Positions 1-8,802 of a stretch of 64,000 bases of DNA are shown in pieces. A program made the position numbers and the translations under genes. The DNA is from Agarilytica sp045430345. GTDB taxonomy: Bacteria; Pseudomonadota; Gammaproteobacteria; Pseudomonadales; Cellvibrionaceae. The notes under the pieces are model-generated. The model saw only the letters and a list, made by a program, of their open reading frames with translations, was not told the origin of the DNA and searched no databases. Position 1 is the first letter of the stretch. Each line of letters opens with the position of its first letter. The stretch is taken from the NCBI GenBank assembly GCA_045430345.1, contig JAILXT010000002.1, forward strand, positions 434,001 through 498,000, written 5' to 3'.

Positions 1-1
1 T

Positions 2-3000
2 CTATCCTTCAGTGGTACTACAGCCGTCGATTATATTGGGGGGGAGAATACTTTTTACTATGAAAATAATGGCGAGAAGGTCGTGGCTAGCTTTGCCTCT
101 ACCGCTGTCGCCACACGCTACTTGGTCGAAAACGTAGATATTGACGATGGCATCGGCGGCACCAACAATACCGAATACCATTACACCGGCTTTCTCCGTC
201 ATCGTGGTGGTTGGGGTGGTCTAGGTTTCGAACAAGTGCAAAGTACCAGTACTATTGGTGCCACTGGGCAGCAAACTCGCACGGTTTCAGAATACATCCA
301 AGAAGTGGGTGACAATTACAAAGTCGCAGGCTTACTTAAAACTCGTACCCAATACGCGGATAATGCCGACGGTAATCTTCAAGAAATATCGCGCACGCAA
401 AACCATTGGCACGTACAGACCATGGTGGATGATACGGATGGTTATACCAGCCCCCATTACCGCGTCATTGGCGATGCAAGTCACAGCGAAAGCCAGGATT
501 TAAACGGCGCAGATATCGCTAACAGCTCGCGTTACACACTCAGTTACGATGCAGCGGCACCCACGGCATGCGATACAACAGACATAAGTGATTTTGTAAG
601 CGTATCCACCGCGCAGCATGCAGGCATCGATGCCTATGGCAATGTTCACCAAAACGTGAGCCTCACCTGCGACGGAACATCAACCTTTACGAGTGCCACC
701 AAAACCCAATACGAAAATCGCACTACCGGTGATCAGTGGTTATTAGGTTTGGTAACGAATACACAAATCACCAGCACTTCGCCGGATGAGAGTGGTGCAC
801 TGCAAAGCTTAACACGTGAACAATCCAACACTTATGAAGCGAATTCTGGTTTGCCCCATACGCAAATCCGCGAGCCGCAAAACAGTGATCTAAGCCGCAC
901 CACGACCATCACTAGCTACGATGCTTACGGTACCCCCACGAATATCACAGAAAGCTGGAATAATGGGAATGGCTTAGATATTGAGGGTAATGCGCGCAGC
1001 TCCACCATGAGTGTCACCTACCAAAGTGATGGGTCACGCACTATTACCGCAACCAATGCTGCTGGCCATAGCACCACCAGCATCGTCGACGGCAAGTTCG
1101 GCCAAGTACGCAGCTTTACCGACGCTAACAACTTAACGACCACCACAACCTTCGACGTATTAGGGCGCATCGATACCATCACCGCGCCTGATGGTTCTAC
1201 CGTGGTGAACAGCTACCGTGTGTGCGACGGATGTGAAGCGCCCAGCCCACAAGCACGCTCCTACGTCCACAGTAAAGCCAGCGGTGCCAGCGCGCAGCGC
1301 AGTTACTTCGATGCCTACGGCCGCCAAGTAGGCCAGCGCATGATCGGCTTAACCGGTATCCCAAGTTACACCCAAATCGATTACGACGCAGCAGGTCGTG
1401 TTGCTTCCGCATCAGAACCCTTCTTCATCGGTGAAGATCGTTACAACACCACCTATGAGTACGACAGCTTAGGTCGTACTACCTTAGTCACAGCACCCAA
1501 TGATGGTGAAACCGAAACCCGATACAACGGGCTAGAAATCACCGTCATTAACGCCCTAGAACAACAGCGCAAACAAACACAAAACGGTATTGGTCAAAAC
1601 ATCAAAACAACCGACCATTACGACACCTCCATCGAATACGCCTACGACCCTTTTGGTAACTTAGAACAAACCGAAGTCATCATTGCCGGGGAAACCAGCG
1701 GCGTAGTCACCACCATGGGCTACGATCTACTTGGTCGCCAATCGTATTTGGATGATCCATCAGCAGGCCGCCTCGACTACACCTACACTGGTTTAGATCT
1801 GATGCACACCGGCACCGATGCGAAAAACCAACGTACGGAATTTAGCTACGACGTACTCGGCCGCCAAATCACTCGTGTCGACAATGCCGGTGCCTCAGGC
1901 GTAGCAAGCCGCACCCATGAATGGTTCTACGACACCCCTAACAGCGGTGAAGGCAGGCTTGATAGCGTAGAAGGTTTCGATACCGATGGTGTGGCATATA
2001 GTGAAAATTATGATTACAACGCCTATGGTTTACCGACGATTGTCGAAACCACCATACAAGGGGAAACCTACGAGACGCAAACCTACTACGATGATTTAAA
2101 TCGTCCCGTGGGTATTGCTTACCCAACAGGCTTTACTGTGGTGAACCATTACAATAATTATGGTTATCGACACCAAGTAAGTAACGGCATGGATGAATCT
2201 ACACTATGGACAGCAACGGAAGCGGATGCGCGTGGCAACATTACGAACAGTGAGCACGGTAACGGCGTTGAGACCGTAAGGGAATACAACGCTGATACAG
2301 GCTTTGTGAACTCTATTTTTGCCGAAAAAGGCAGTAATAACCTCTTGGTTCAGAATCAAGATTTTACCTACGATGTATTGGGGAACCTTACTTTTCGTGA
2401 GGACCAGCGTGTGCAAATGGTACAGGCTTTTTGTTATGACAAGCTTAATAGATTAACAGCCGCTAGAAGGGATGAGTGCAGTAATGATGACAATGACATC
2501 ACTTATGATGAACTAGGTAACATTCAAACCCGAGCAATGGAAAGCGGCACCCAGTCCTATGTTTACGATGTGACAAACCCCTACAAGTTGATGAGTACGA
2601 ATATGGCGGGTAGTTACGGCTACGATAATAACGGCAACATCACCAGTGGAGATGGCCGCACCATTGAATACAGTAGTTTTGATAAGCCCACCCGTATGAC
2701 CAAAGACGGCAATACTGTCGAGATCACCTACAGTGCAGATCAAACCCGTATCAAGCGTATTGATTCTGGGGATGCAGGCGAAGTAACGACCTTCTATGTG
2801 GCTGGCGTATATGAAATACGTCGAGAAGGAAACGAAATCCAACATTTACACCAGATCGGAGACATAGCCTTACGAATTAGAGAAGAGGAATGTCATATGG
2901 TCGATATTTTTGATGGTAATGGAGATGTTATTGGCCAAGAAGAGCAATGTCATATTACGAAGCAAGAAACCAGCTACCTTCATCACGACCATATCGGCTC

Positions 3001-4210
3001 GCTTGTCGCTAAGTCCAATCAGGCTGGAGATGGTGTAGAATTCTCCGCAAGTGATCCATGGGGATTAAGGCAAGATGAGAGCTGGTTAGGCAGTATCCTA
3101 GGAACGGATTACGTACCGACAGATACGCGTGAAGGCTTTACTGGGCATGAGCATATGGATGGTGTTGGGCTGATCCATATGAATGGGCGGGTTTATGATC
3201 CGAATGTTGGACGGTTCCTTTCTCCTGACCCTATTATCCAAGCGCCAAGTGCTACACAAAGTTTCAACAGATACAGCTACGTTTGGAATAATCCGCTTAG
3301 CATGACTGACCCAAGTGGGTATGAATGCGGCGGGCAAGGTACCAATTCAGGCGGTAGTTGTGCAGATGAAGTTGTTATTGTCGAAGGAGGTTCAGGGGGA
3401 GGTTCGCCTTTTGTAACCACGGTTGCGCCTGGAGATGTAAATATTGATTTTAGTCTTGGGTCTTTAGGTTTTGATCCTGGTGTTGATGCTGCAGGTCTTG
3501 CGACAACTGATACGGACAATCCCGCGAATCAAGATCAGAGCGATGATGAAGAAGAGCAGGAAGAGGAAGAAGTTTACGTTTATGCGAAGAAAGGCGGGGG
3601 GCAGTGTGCTGGGCCTTGCCGTTCTTACACAATGAGTTCGGATGGTTGGCCTGTTTCAGCTTATGCGATGAATTCGGTTCGAATGGATGGGCGTAATCTA
3701 GTACCTGCAGGGTTGGCAATTGGTGGACTTTTGTTGGCTGAGATGGGGGCTTACGCGGTTATCCTGGAATTTTTAGCGTTTGGGTGTACTGAGTGCCCGG
3801 TATTTACATTGAGATTTGGTGTGTCGGGGGAGAAAGTTACGCTAGCAACCAAGGGAATGGGAACGGTTTTAGCTAAGTCTCCAAAAGCGACCAGCTTTCT
3901 TTCTCCAAAAGCTTTACGCCAGCATTGGAAAAAACATGTTCAAAAAGGTAATGAGTGGGGGGTGGCTATGACCGAGGCTCAATATCTCGCTCGGGCTAAA
4001 AAGTTTTTATCCGGTGCTCCTGGTAAGCATACTCTCCAATATCAGCGTTTTAATGGCCAAACAGTAAGGTTTAGCACTCGAACTGGGGAGTATGGTGTTG
4101 TTGGAGCCGATGGCACAATAAGTACTTTATTTAGGCCGGCAATGTCAAAGCGCGGAGGGGATGGCTTAAGCTATTTCCTAAATGATCGAATGAAAAACGT
4201 GGGGTATTAA
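2..4210 (+). CDS. RHS/YD-repeat protein with C-terminal toxin-like tip (5' end outside window)
   Basis: The reading frame is open to the left edge, so the true start lies outside the window and the GTG at 83 is only internal. The protein carries many YD-type repeats (for example YDAAGR, YDSLGR, YDLLGR) and a typical RHS core end near 3180-3325 (GRVYDPNVGRFLSPDP, then NRYSYVWNNPLSMTDPSGY). After the core comes a Gly/Asp/Glu-rich linker with the motif EEVYVYAKK, a hydrophobic stretch, and a last ~100 residues with an HWKKH...QYLARAKKFL...YGVVGADGTISTLFRP pattern. Such tips in RHS/CDI proteins are often RNases of the barnase/EndoU/colicin-like fold; that assignment is inference. RHS shells encapsulate and deliver the tip to neighbouring cells. 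A cysteine-rich gene starts 2 nt after the stop, in the usual immunity position. Confidence 0.85.
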   Translation, partial: LSFSGTTAVDYIGGENTFYYENNGEKVVASFASTAVATRYLVENVDIDDGIGGTNNTEYHYTGFLRHRGGWGGLGFEQVQSTSTIGATGQQTRTVSEYIQEVGDNYKVAGLLKTRTQYADNADGNLQEISRTQNHWHVQTMVDDTDGYTSPHYRVIGDASHSESQDLNGADIANSSRYTLSYDAAAPTACDTTDISDFVSVSTAQHAGIDAYGNVHQNVSLTCDGTSTFTSATKTQYENRTTGDQWLLGLVTNTQITSTSPDESGALQSLTREQSNTYEANSGLPHTQIREPQNSDLSRTTTITSYDAYGTPTNITESWNNGNGLDIEGNARSSTMSVTYQSDGSRTITATNAAGHSTTSIVDGKFGQVRSFTDANNLTTTTTFDVLGRIDTITAPDGSTVVNSYRVCDGCEAPSPQARSYVHSKASGASAQRSYFDAYGRQVGQRMIGLTGIPSYTQIDYDAAGRVASASEPFFIGEDRYNTTYEYDSLGRTTLVTAPNDGETETRYNGLEITVINALEQQRKQTQNGIGQNIKTTDHYDTSIEYAYDPFGNLEQTEVIIAGETSGVVTTMGYDLLGRQSYLDDPSAGRLDYTYTGLDLMHTGTDAKNQRTEFSYDVLGRQITRVDNAGASGVASRTHEWFYDTPNSGEGRLDSVEGFDTDGVAYSENYDYNAYGLPTIVETTIQGETYETQTYYDDLNRPVGIAYPTGFTVVNHYNNYGYRHQVSNGMDESTLWTATEADARGNITNSEHGNGVETVREYNADTGFVNSIFAEKGSNNLLVQNQDFTYDVLGNLTFREDQRVQMVQAFCYDKLNRLTAARRDECSNDDNDITYDELGNIQTRAMESGTQSYVYDVTNPYKLMSTNMAGSYGYDNNGNITSGDGRTIEYSSFDKPTRMTKDGNTVEITYSADQTRIKRIDSGDAGEVTTFYVAGVYEIRREGNEIQHLHQIGDIALRIREEECHMVDIFDGNGDVIGQEEQCHITKQETSYLHHDHIGSLVAKSNQAGDGVEFSASDPWGLRQDESWLGSILGTDYVPTDTREGFTGHEHMDGVGLIHMNGRVYDPNVGRFLSPDPIIQAPSATQSFNRYSYVWNNPLSMTDPSGYECGGQGTNSGGSCADEVVIVEGGSGGGSPFVTTVAPGDVNIDFSLGSLGFDPGVDAAGLATTDTDNPANQDQSDDEEEQEEEEVYVYAKKGGGQCAGPCRSYTMSSDGWPVSAYAMNSVRMDGRNLVPAGLAIGGLLLAEMGAYAVILEFLAFGCTECPVFTLRFGVSGEKVTLATKGMGTVLAKSPKATSFLSPKALRQHWKKHVQKGNEWGVAMTEAQYLARAKKFLSGAPGKHTLQYQRFNGQTVRFSTRTGEYGVVGADGTISTLFRPAMSKRGGDGLSYFLNDRMKNVGY

Positions 4211-4211
4211 T

Positions 4212-4484
4212 GTGAGTAGATTGCACGCTTGTATTGTCTGTGGCTGGAAAGGGTTTGGGCAGAAGCCAGTTTTTCCATTTTCTTCTCATGAGATTTGTGC
4301 TTGTTGTGGCACAGAATTTGGTTTAGATGTCCAGGAAGAAAGAGACGTACAGAGGGTTAGGCAAGAATGGTTGGCGGAGGGTGCTCCTTGGTTTGATGAT
4401 GAAGATGATGTTGAGCCGGGCAAACCGGAGTGTTGGGATGTTTCAATTGCGAAATCCCAAATTAAAAACCTTAGAGATTCTTAA
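4212..4484 (+). CDS. Small CPCC-like cysteine-rich protein, candidate immunity protein
   Basis: 90 residues from a GTG start one base after the RHS stop, so translation is probably coupled. Five cysteines form a zinc-ribbon-like arrangement (C7-x-x-C10-G-W and C29-x-C31-C32-G), followed by EFGLD and an acidic tail with tryptophans. This resembles the CPCC family of small cysteine-rich proteins. Its position directly behind a toxin-like RHS tip suggests that it neutralises that tip in the producing cell. The family match is clear by eye; the immunity role is inference from position only. Confidence 0.7.
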   Translation: MSRLHACIVCGWKGFGQKPVFPFSSHEICACCGTEFGLDVQEERDVQRVRQEWLAEGAPWFDDEDDVEPGKPECWDVSIAKSQIKNLRDS

Positions 4485-4551
4485 GGGGTCAGAGCCCTTT
4501 TAAAGGGCTTCCAGGAAATCTTCACATATTTAAAGGAGAAAAAACGATATG
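4481..4551 (+). repeat. Duplicated leader with GGGGTCA motif and hairpin (copy 1)
   Basis: About 70 bases here recur almost unchanged at 7834-7904, each ending at the ATG of a paralogous small secreted protein. The unit begins TTAAGGGGTCA, contains a perfect 8-bp hairpin (AGCCCTTT at 4493-4500 paired with AAAGGGCT at 4502-4509), and ends with a strong ribosome binding site AAAGGAG about 9 bases before the ATG. The GGGGTCAGA-type motif resembles REP-like palindromes, but this is only a visual resemblance. Confidence 0.6.
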
Positions 4552-4917
4552 AATAAACAAATACTAATGGGCGCATTGCTGTCTTTGATGGGCAATGCTG
4601 CCTTTGCGGAAGACGCCAGCACCTACGCCAGCCTGTATCAAAACCATATTATCGACGACGAACGTGTTAACGGTGATACCGCTAAGGCAGAAGCCTTCAC
4701 CGATTGCCATATGATGGCCTTGGGCGTGTTCCCTGAGTCGATGCAAAACGAAGCCTTTCGTGTGGCCAATGCTACCCACAGTTACGATGAAGCCCGCACC
4801 GCCTTTTCTCACTTGGCTGCAAAAGAAATTACCGCCAGCGACGAACGCAAAGCCGCTATTCAATCTGTGATCGATGAAAGTAAATCTCTGAGTGATGCCT
4901 GCTTAGCCGGTATTTAA
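4549..4917 (+). CDS. Small secreted two-cysteine protein, paralogue 1
   Basis: 122 residues with a signal peptide ending AFA (cleavage near residue 20), so the mature protein of about 100 residues is periplasmic or exported. The start has a strong AGGAG site. The mature part has the conserved blocks TYASLYQ, IIDDERVNGD, EAFTDCHMMALG, QNEAFRVAN and a C-terminal SDACLAGI, with one cysteine in the middle (C53) and one near the end (C118) that could form a disulfide. Two further intact copies lie at 5403 and 7902 and a decayed one at 10422. I do not recognise the family. Its repeated pairing with TonB-C-like proteins suggests a shared envelope role. Confidence 0.75.
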   Translation: MNKQILMGALLSLMGNAAFAEDASTYASLYQNHIIDDERVNGDTAKAEAFTDCHMMALGVFPESMQNEAFRVANATHSYDEARTAFSHLAAKEITASDERKAAIQSVIDESKSLSDACLAGI

Positions 4918-4934
4918 TTTCCTGGTTTGTATAA

Positions 4935-5282
4935 GTGTATATGCTTCGCCTCTACGTGGTCTTTTCGATATTTCTGTCAGTGAATGTACTGGCAGAAGAA
5001 ATGTTGCCCATCATAGATGAAAGTGATGAAATTGAAGAATTTGATTCTGAGCGGTTAGATGAGGCAAGGAAAAATAATCTTTATTGCGAAGTCGAATTTA
5101 CCGTGACGAAAGAAGGGGCTACAAGAGATATAAAGGTTGTTGATTGTCCCCAGAAAACATTTGAAGAACCTTCGATAGCTGCAGTGAAAAAGTTTAAGTA
5201 TAAGCCTCGAATGATGAATGGTAAGGCGGTTAATGTTTACGGTGTGACGAGTATGCTTTGGTTTGAGCCGCAATCTAAGTGA
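4935..5282 (+). CDS. Secreted TonB C-terminal-like protein, copy 1
   Basis: About 113-115 residues; a GTG at 4935 or the ATG at 4941 can start it, and neither has a clear ribosome binding site. The N-terminus is a signal peptide (FSIFLSVNVLAEE). Residues from about 45 match the TonB C-terminal pattern: CEVEFTVTKEGATRDIKVVDC, then EPSIAAVKKFKYKPRMMNGKAV. Unlike true TonB it has no proline-rich spacer and no retained membrane anchor, so it probably acts as a free periplasmic or secreted domain. It follows the small two-cysteine gene by 17 bases. The pair is duplicated at 7902-8626, where the second TonB-like gene is interrupted. Confidence 0.7.
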   Translation: MYMLRLYVVFSIFLSVNVLAEEMLPIIDESDEIEEFDSERLDEARKNNLYCEVEFTVTKEGATRDIKVVDCPQKTFEEPSIAAVKKFKYKPRMMNGKAVNVYGVTSMLWFEPQSK

Positions 5283-5354
5283 GTTCCTGGAAATGCCGCT
5301 GCCCGTAAAGCCCTGAGTGAAGCGACGGTGCTGGCAATGGCGAGCAATAAGTAG
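5283..5354 (+). pseudogene. Short in-frame coding remnant after the TonB-like gene
   Basis: Directly after the TGA at 5280-5282 the same frame stays open for 23 codons to TAG at 5352, giving a helix-like tail with NAAARKALSEATVLAMASNK. The higher GC of this piece differs from the gene before it. It looks like the 3' end of a deleted gene, or a former C-terminal extension. No homologue recognised. Confidence 0.3.
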
Positions 5355-5402
5355 GGTCAGATCCGACTTTAGGAAAAAAATAATTTAAGGAGAAGTAACA
5401 AA

Positions 5403-5765
5403 ATGAATAAATGTATGTTAATTGGAATGTTGTTATTAGGTAGTGCTGCCTTCGCGGAAGACGCCAGCACCTACGCCAGCCTATACCAGGCCAGCATTAT
5501 CGACGACGAACGCGTTAACGGTGATACCGCTAAAGCAGAAGCCTTTACCGATTGTCACATGATGGCCCTGGGTGCTTTCCCAGAAGCCATGCAAAACGAA
5601 GCCTTCCGTGTGGCTAATACAACTCACAGCTATGACGAAGCGCGTACCGCTTTCTCCCTCCTGGCTGCAAATGAAATGACTGCCAGTGACGCACGTAAAT
5701 CAGTAATCACTGCCATCATTGCTGAAAGTAAATCCCTCGGTGACGCTTGCTTTACCAGCATTTAA
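5403..5765 (+). CDS. Small secreted two-cysteine protein, paralogue 2
   Basis: 120 residues, with a signal peptide ending AFAEDA and the same conserved blocks as the copy at 4549, including both cysteines (FTDCHMM and GDACFTSI). A strong AAGGAG precedes the ATG. Its leader differs from the other two intact copies (GGGTCAGATCCGAC instead of the AGCCC hairpin), and it has no TonB-like partner behind it. The next gene is an S9 peptidase-like protein about 90 bases on. Function unknown. Confidence 0.75.
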   Translation: MNKCMLIGMLLLGSAAFAEDASTYASLYQASIIDDERVNGDTAKAEAFTDCHMMALGAFPEAMQNEAFRVANTTHSYDEARTAFSLLAANEMTASDARKSVITAIIAESKSLGDACFTSI

Positions 5766-5857
5766 TCTCTTTGTATTAATTTTCTGCAAAACGCGGGAGT
5801 GTTTTTTCTTTTTGATATGCTGGTTAATGACTGGCACGAAAAGGACTGTTTTTTGTT

Positions 5858-7828
5858 ATGGGTATTTTAATGTCTAATCGATCATGCGCTACTACACATG
5901 CGCGATATAGAAAATATTGTGTTTCCTGGTTGCTAGCATTTTATTTGGTGATGTCGGCGTCAAACGTCTTATCTACCCCGATCCCTCTTGAGGATATTGC
6001 CGGGCTCCCTTCCGTTAAGTGGCTACAGATTTCGCCTAATGGGCGCTATATCTCTTCGTGGGGAAGGGTAAAGTCAGATGGGAAAGAGGGGTTCTCGCTC
6101 AACGTGTTAGACTTAAATACGATGAAGTCTGAAAACCTTTTAGTCGCGCTAGACGGTAATTATCGCCCTCTGTGGTATGAGTGGGCAAATAACGATAAGA
6201 TTTTAATTGCCGGAGTTTACCCTTGGCTTTTTGCGGGAAAAGCAAGACAGAAGACGGAGATGGAAGTCCTCGATATTCATAGTAAGGCATTACGGCGAAT
6301 CGTTCCAGAGCGGTTATCGAAATCTAATTTTGGTGGTTACATGCCGTCGAGACTGGATAGAGTTATAGACCTCCTTCCTGATGACGAGGATCACATACTC
6401 ATGAATATTTGGAATAAGACATATAAGGTTTCCCTTGGTAACCCCAAGGTTAGCCGTGTTCATAAGCATCGTAATGGCGCCATTGGTAACTGGCAAGTTG
6501 ACCGGAAAAGTAACGTAAGGATTGGGTATTCCTTTAAAGGGAAGATGCAAACTATATATCATAGTTTTCCTGGCTCAAAAGAATGGGAAAAATTATGGGT
6601 ATTTGACCCTCTCTCTCCAGACTATATGTGGCCTATTGGATTCGATTCAGACCCCAATATTTTGTACGTTCGTGCGCTACACGATGACAGGGAAGCCATA
6701 TTCAAAATCGACTTGCAAAAAAGGCCAATAGAAAAAGTATTAGTGCATGCCAATGAAAACTATGATGAAGGTGGAAGACTATTTTACTCGGAGAAATATC
6801 AGCGAGTAGTCGGTGTTACCACACCGTACAATAATAGCTATATATTTTGGGATAAAGAATATGATTCACTATATCAGGCAATTAATAAAGGATTACCTGG
6901 TGCAGACAATTATTTGATTGATATGAGCAAGGACGAACGGCGCTATATAGTTTTTTCAGAATCAGATATTGATCCCGGTGTGTATTATTTTGGCGATAGA
7001 GATAAAAAAACGCTCGTTCCTATTGCTGAACACTACTCTAATTTACAGCCTCAAAATCTTTCAAAAACCCATAGTTTCGTATACCAGGCCCGAGACGGGT
7101 TAGATATAGAAGCGTTTGTTACTCTTCCTGATAATTATAAAAAGGGGAACCCTGTTCCAACAGTTGTATTGCCTCATGATGGTCCTGCGGAAAGAGATTA
7201 CACCTCTTTCGATTATTGGACCCAGTTTTTTGCAAGTCGAGGGTACATGGTTTTGCGCATAAATTTCCGGGGGTCCTCAGGTTATGGCTATTCATTTAAG
7301 AGGGCAGGGTTTGGGTCGTGGGGGCTTGAAATGCAGGACGACATAGAGGATGGCGTAAGGTGGGCGATTGAGAAGGGATTCGCTCAGAAAGGTAAAATAT
7401 GTATTGCAGGATCAGGATATGGTGGCTACGCAGCGCTTATGGGCACTATAAGATCGCCAGGCCTATATGAATGCGCGATAAGTTTTGGTGGGGTCACGGA
7501 CATTCCAAGGTTGCTTCAGTCCTATATGCGAACAAGCAGCTATAAAATAGAAACAAAGCGGCTAAGTTCATCAAGCAAAGGTAACCGTAATCGATCACCC
7601 TTAAACCACATACAGAATATAAAGACCCCTGTTCTATTGATACATGGGAAAAATGATCGTGAGGTAGAAGTGAGCCATGGTCGACGAATGTATAACGCGC
7701 TAAAAGAAAAAAAACGTGAAGTGCGATACGTTGAATTGGACAAAGGGTCAAGCCACTTACACATCCGTAAAAACCGAATCCTAGCCTTTAAGGAAATGGA
7801 GGCGTTTTTAGCTGAGCATTTGCAGTAG
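5858..7828 (+). CDS. Prolyl oligopeptidase (S9) family protein lacking the catalytic serine, paralogue A
   Basis: 656 residues with an N-terminal signal or membrane segment (SWLLAFYLVMSASNVL), a beta-propeller-like part beginning EDIAGLPSVKWLQISPNGRY, and a C-terminal alpha/beta-hydrolase domain from about residue 410. The hydrolase landmarks are clear: oxyanion-region GSSGYGYSF, HGKNDREV (Asp600) and GSSHLH (His633). At the nucleophile elbow, where S9 enzymes read G-x-S-x-G-G, this protein reads G-S-G-Y-G-G, so Gly520 replaces the serine. The paralogue at 12374 has the same change. It is therefore either a non-catalytic pseudo-peptidase or uses a shifted serine; the first is more likely. The start could also be the ATG at 5870. 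Confidence 0.85.
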   Translation: MGILMSNRSCATTHARYRKYCVSWLLAFYLVMSASNVLSTPIPLEDIAGLPSVKWLQISPNGRYISSWGRVKSDGKEGFSLNVLDLNTMKSENLLVALDGNYRPLWYEWANNDKILIAGVYPWLFAGKARQKTEMEVLDIHSKALRRIVPERLSKSNFGGYMPSRLDRVIDLLPDDEDHILMNIWNKTYKVSLGNPKVSRVHKHRNGAIGNWQVDRKSNVRIGYSFKGKMQTIYHSFPGSKEWEKLWVFDPLSPDYMWPIGFDSDPNILYVRALHDDREAIFKIDLQKRPIEKVLVHANENYDEGGRLFYSEKYQRVVGVTTPYNNSYIFWDKEYDSLYQAINKGLPGADNYLIDMSKDERRYIVFSESDIDPGVYYFGDRDKKTLVPIAEHYSNLQPQNLSKTHSFVYQARDGLDIEAFVTLPDNYKKGNPVPTVVLPHDGPAERDYTSFDYWTQFFASRGYMVLRINFRGSSGYGYSFKRAGFGSWGLEMQDDIEDGVRWAIEKGFAQKGKICIAGSGYGGYAALMGTIRSPGLYECAISFGGVTDIPRLLQSYMRTSSYKIETKRLSSSSKGNRNRSPLNHIQNIKTPVLLIHGKNDREVEVSHGRRMYNALKEKKREVRYVELDKGSSHLHIRKNRILAFKEMEAFLAEHLQ

Positions 7829-7833
7829 GAGTC

Positions 7834-7904
7834 TTAAGGGGTCAAAGCCCTTTAAAAGGGCTTCCAGGAAATCGTCATATATTTAAAGGAGAAAAAACGA
7901 TATG
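7834..7904 (+). repeat. Duplicated leader with GGGGTCA motif and hairpin (copy 2)
   Basis: Near-identical to 4481-4551, with only a handful of differences over about 70 bases. It carries the AGCCCTTT/AAAGGGCT-type hairpin, ATATTTAAAGGAG and the ATG of the third small secreted protein. The shared leader shows that leader, small gene and TonB-like gene were duplicated as one block. Confidence 0.6.
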
Positions 7905-8270
7905 AACAAACCAATAATAATGGGTGTATTCCTGTCTTTGCTGGGAAGTATGGCATTCGCCGAAGATGCCACTACCTACGCTAGCCTATACCAAGCCAGC
8001 ATCATCGATGACGAACGCGTTAACGGTGATGCCGCTAAAGCAGAAGCCTTCACCGATTGCCATATGATGGCCCTGGGTGCTTTCCCTGAAGCCATGCAAA
8101 ACGAAGCCTTCCGTGTTGCCAATGCTTCTCACAACTACGACGAAGCTCGTACAGCCTTCTCTACCTTGGCTGCCAATGAAATGACTGCCAGTGACGAACG
8201 CAAAGCGGTTATTGCTGCGATCATTGCTAAAAGTAAGTCCCTGGGTGATGCATGCTTAGCTAGTATTTAA
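7902..8270 (+). CDS. Small secreted two-cysteine protein, paralogue 3
   Basis: 122 residues with a signal peptide ending AFAEDA and a mature part very close to the copies at 4549 and 5403. It has the strong AAAGGAG site of the duplicated leader. The TonB-like gene behind it is a broken copy of the one at 4935. Function unknown; the two conserved cysteines are retained. Confidence 0.75.
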   Translation: MNKPIIMGVFLSLLGSMAFAEDATTYASLYQASIIDDERVNGDAAKAEAFTDCHMMALGAFPEAMQNEAFRVANASHNYDEARTAFSTLAANEMTASDERKAVIAAIIAKSKSLGDACLASI

Positions 8271-8287
8271 TTTCCTGGTTTGTATAA

Positions 8288-8626
8288 GTGTATATGCTTC
8301 ACCTCTACGTGGTCTTTTCGATATTTCTGTCAGTGAATGTACTGGCAGAAGAAATGTTGCCCATCATAGATGAAATTGAAGAATTTGATTCTGAACGGTT
8401 AGATGAGGCAAGGAAAAATAATCTTTATTGAGAAGTCGAATTTACCGTGACCAAAGAAGGGGCTACAAGAGATATAAAGGTTGTTGATTGTCCCCAGAAA
8501 ACATTTGAAGAACCTTCGATAGCTGCAGTCAAAAAGTTTAAGTATAAGCCTCGAATGATGAATAGCATGACTGTTAACGCTTATGGAATGATAATTGTAT
8601 TTTGGTTTGAACTTCAGTCTAAGTAA
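8288..8626 (+). pseudogene. TonB C-terminal-like protein copy 2, interrupted by in-frame TGA
   Basis: This duplicates 4935-5282 at high nucleotide identity, including the signal peptide. At 8429-8431 a TGA replaces the TGC cysteine codon of copy 1 (LYC-EVEF). The frame is then open all the way to TAA at 8624, through VEFTVTKEGATRDIKVVDC and a diverged C-terminus. A six-base deletion early in the gene keeps the frame. The simplest view is a recent nonsense mutation. Because TGA stands exactly at a Cys codon, recoding was considered, but I see no clear SECIS-like hairpin directly after it. Confidence 0.7.
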
Positions 8627-8802
8627 GTGGGTGGAAAGTTTTATATTAGAGCGGAATGCTGTGAAAGACTCAGGGGTAATTATCGATTGCTTGGCCATGT
8701 GTATCCTGAATAAGGAGTGTGGAAAGGGAGTAAGAGGCGGAGTTAGGCTTGGTGCTGAGCACTAATATGCATAGGCCCTATTGAAATAACAGCCAGAGAC
8801 GG

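Noticed and set aside
8429..8431. Selenocysteine codon in the TonB-like gene
   Set aside because: No clear stem-loop directly after the TGA and no sel genes in the window; a nonsense mutation is simpler. Kept as a low-interest check.
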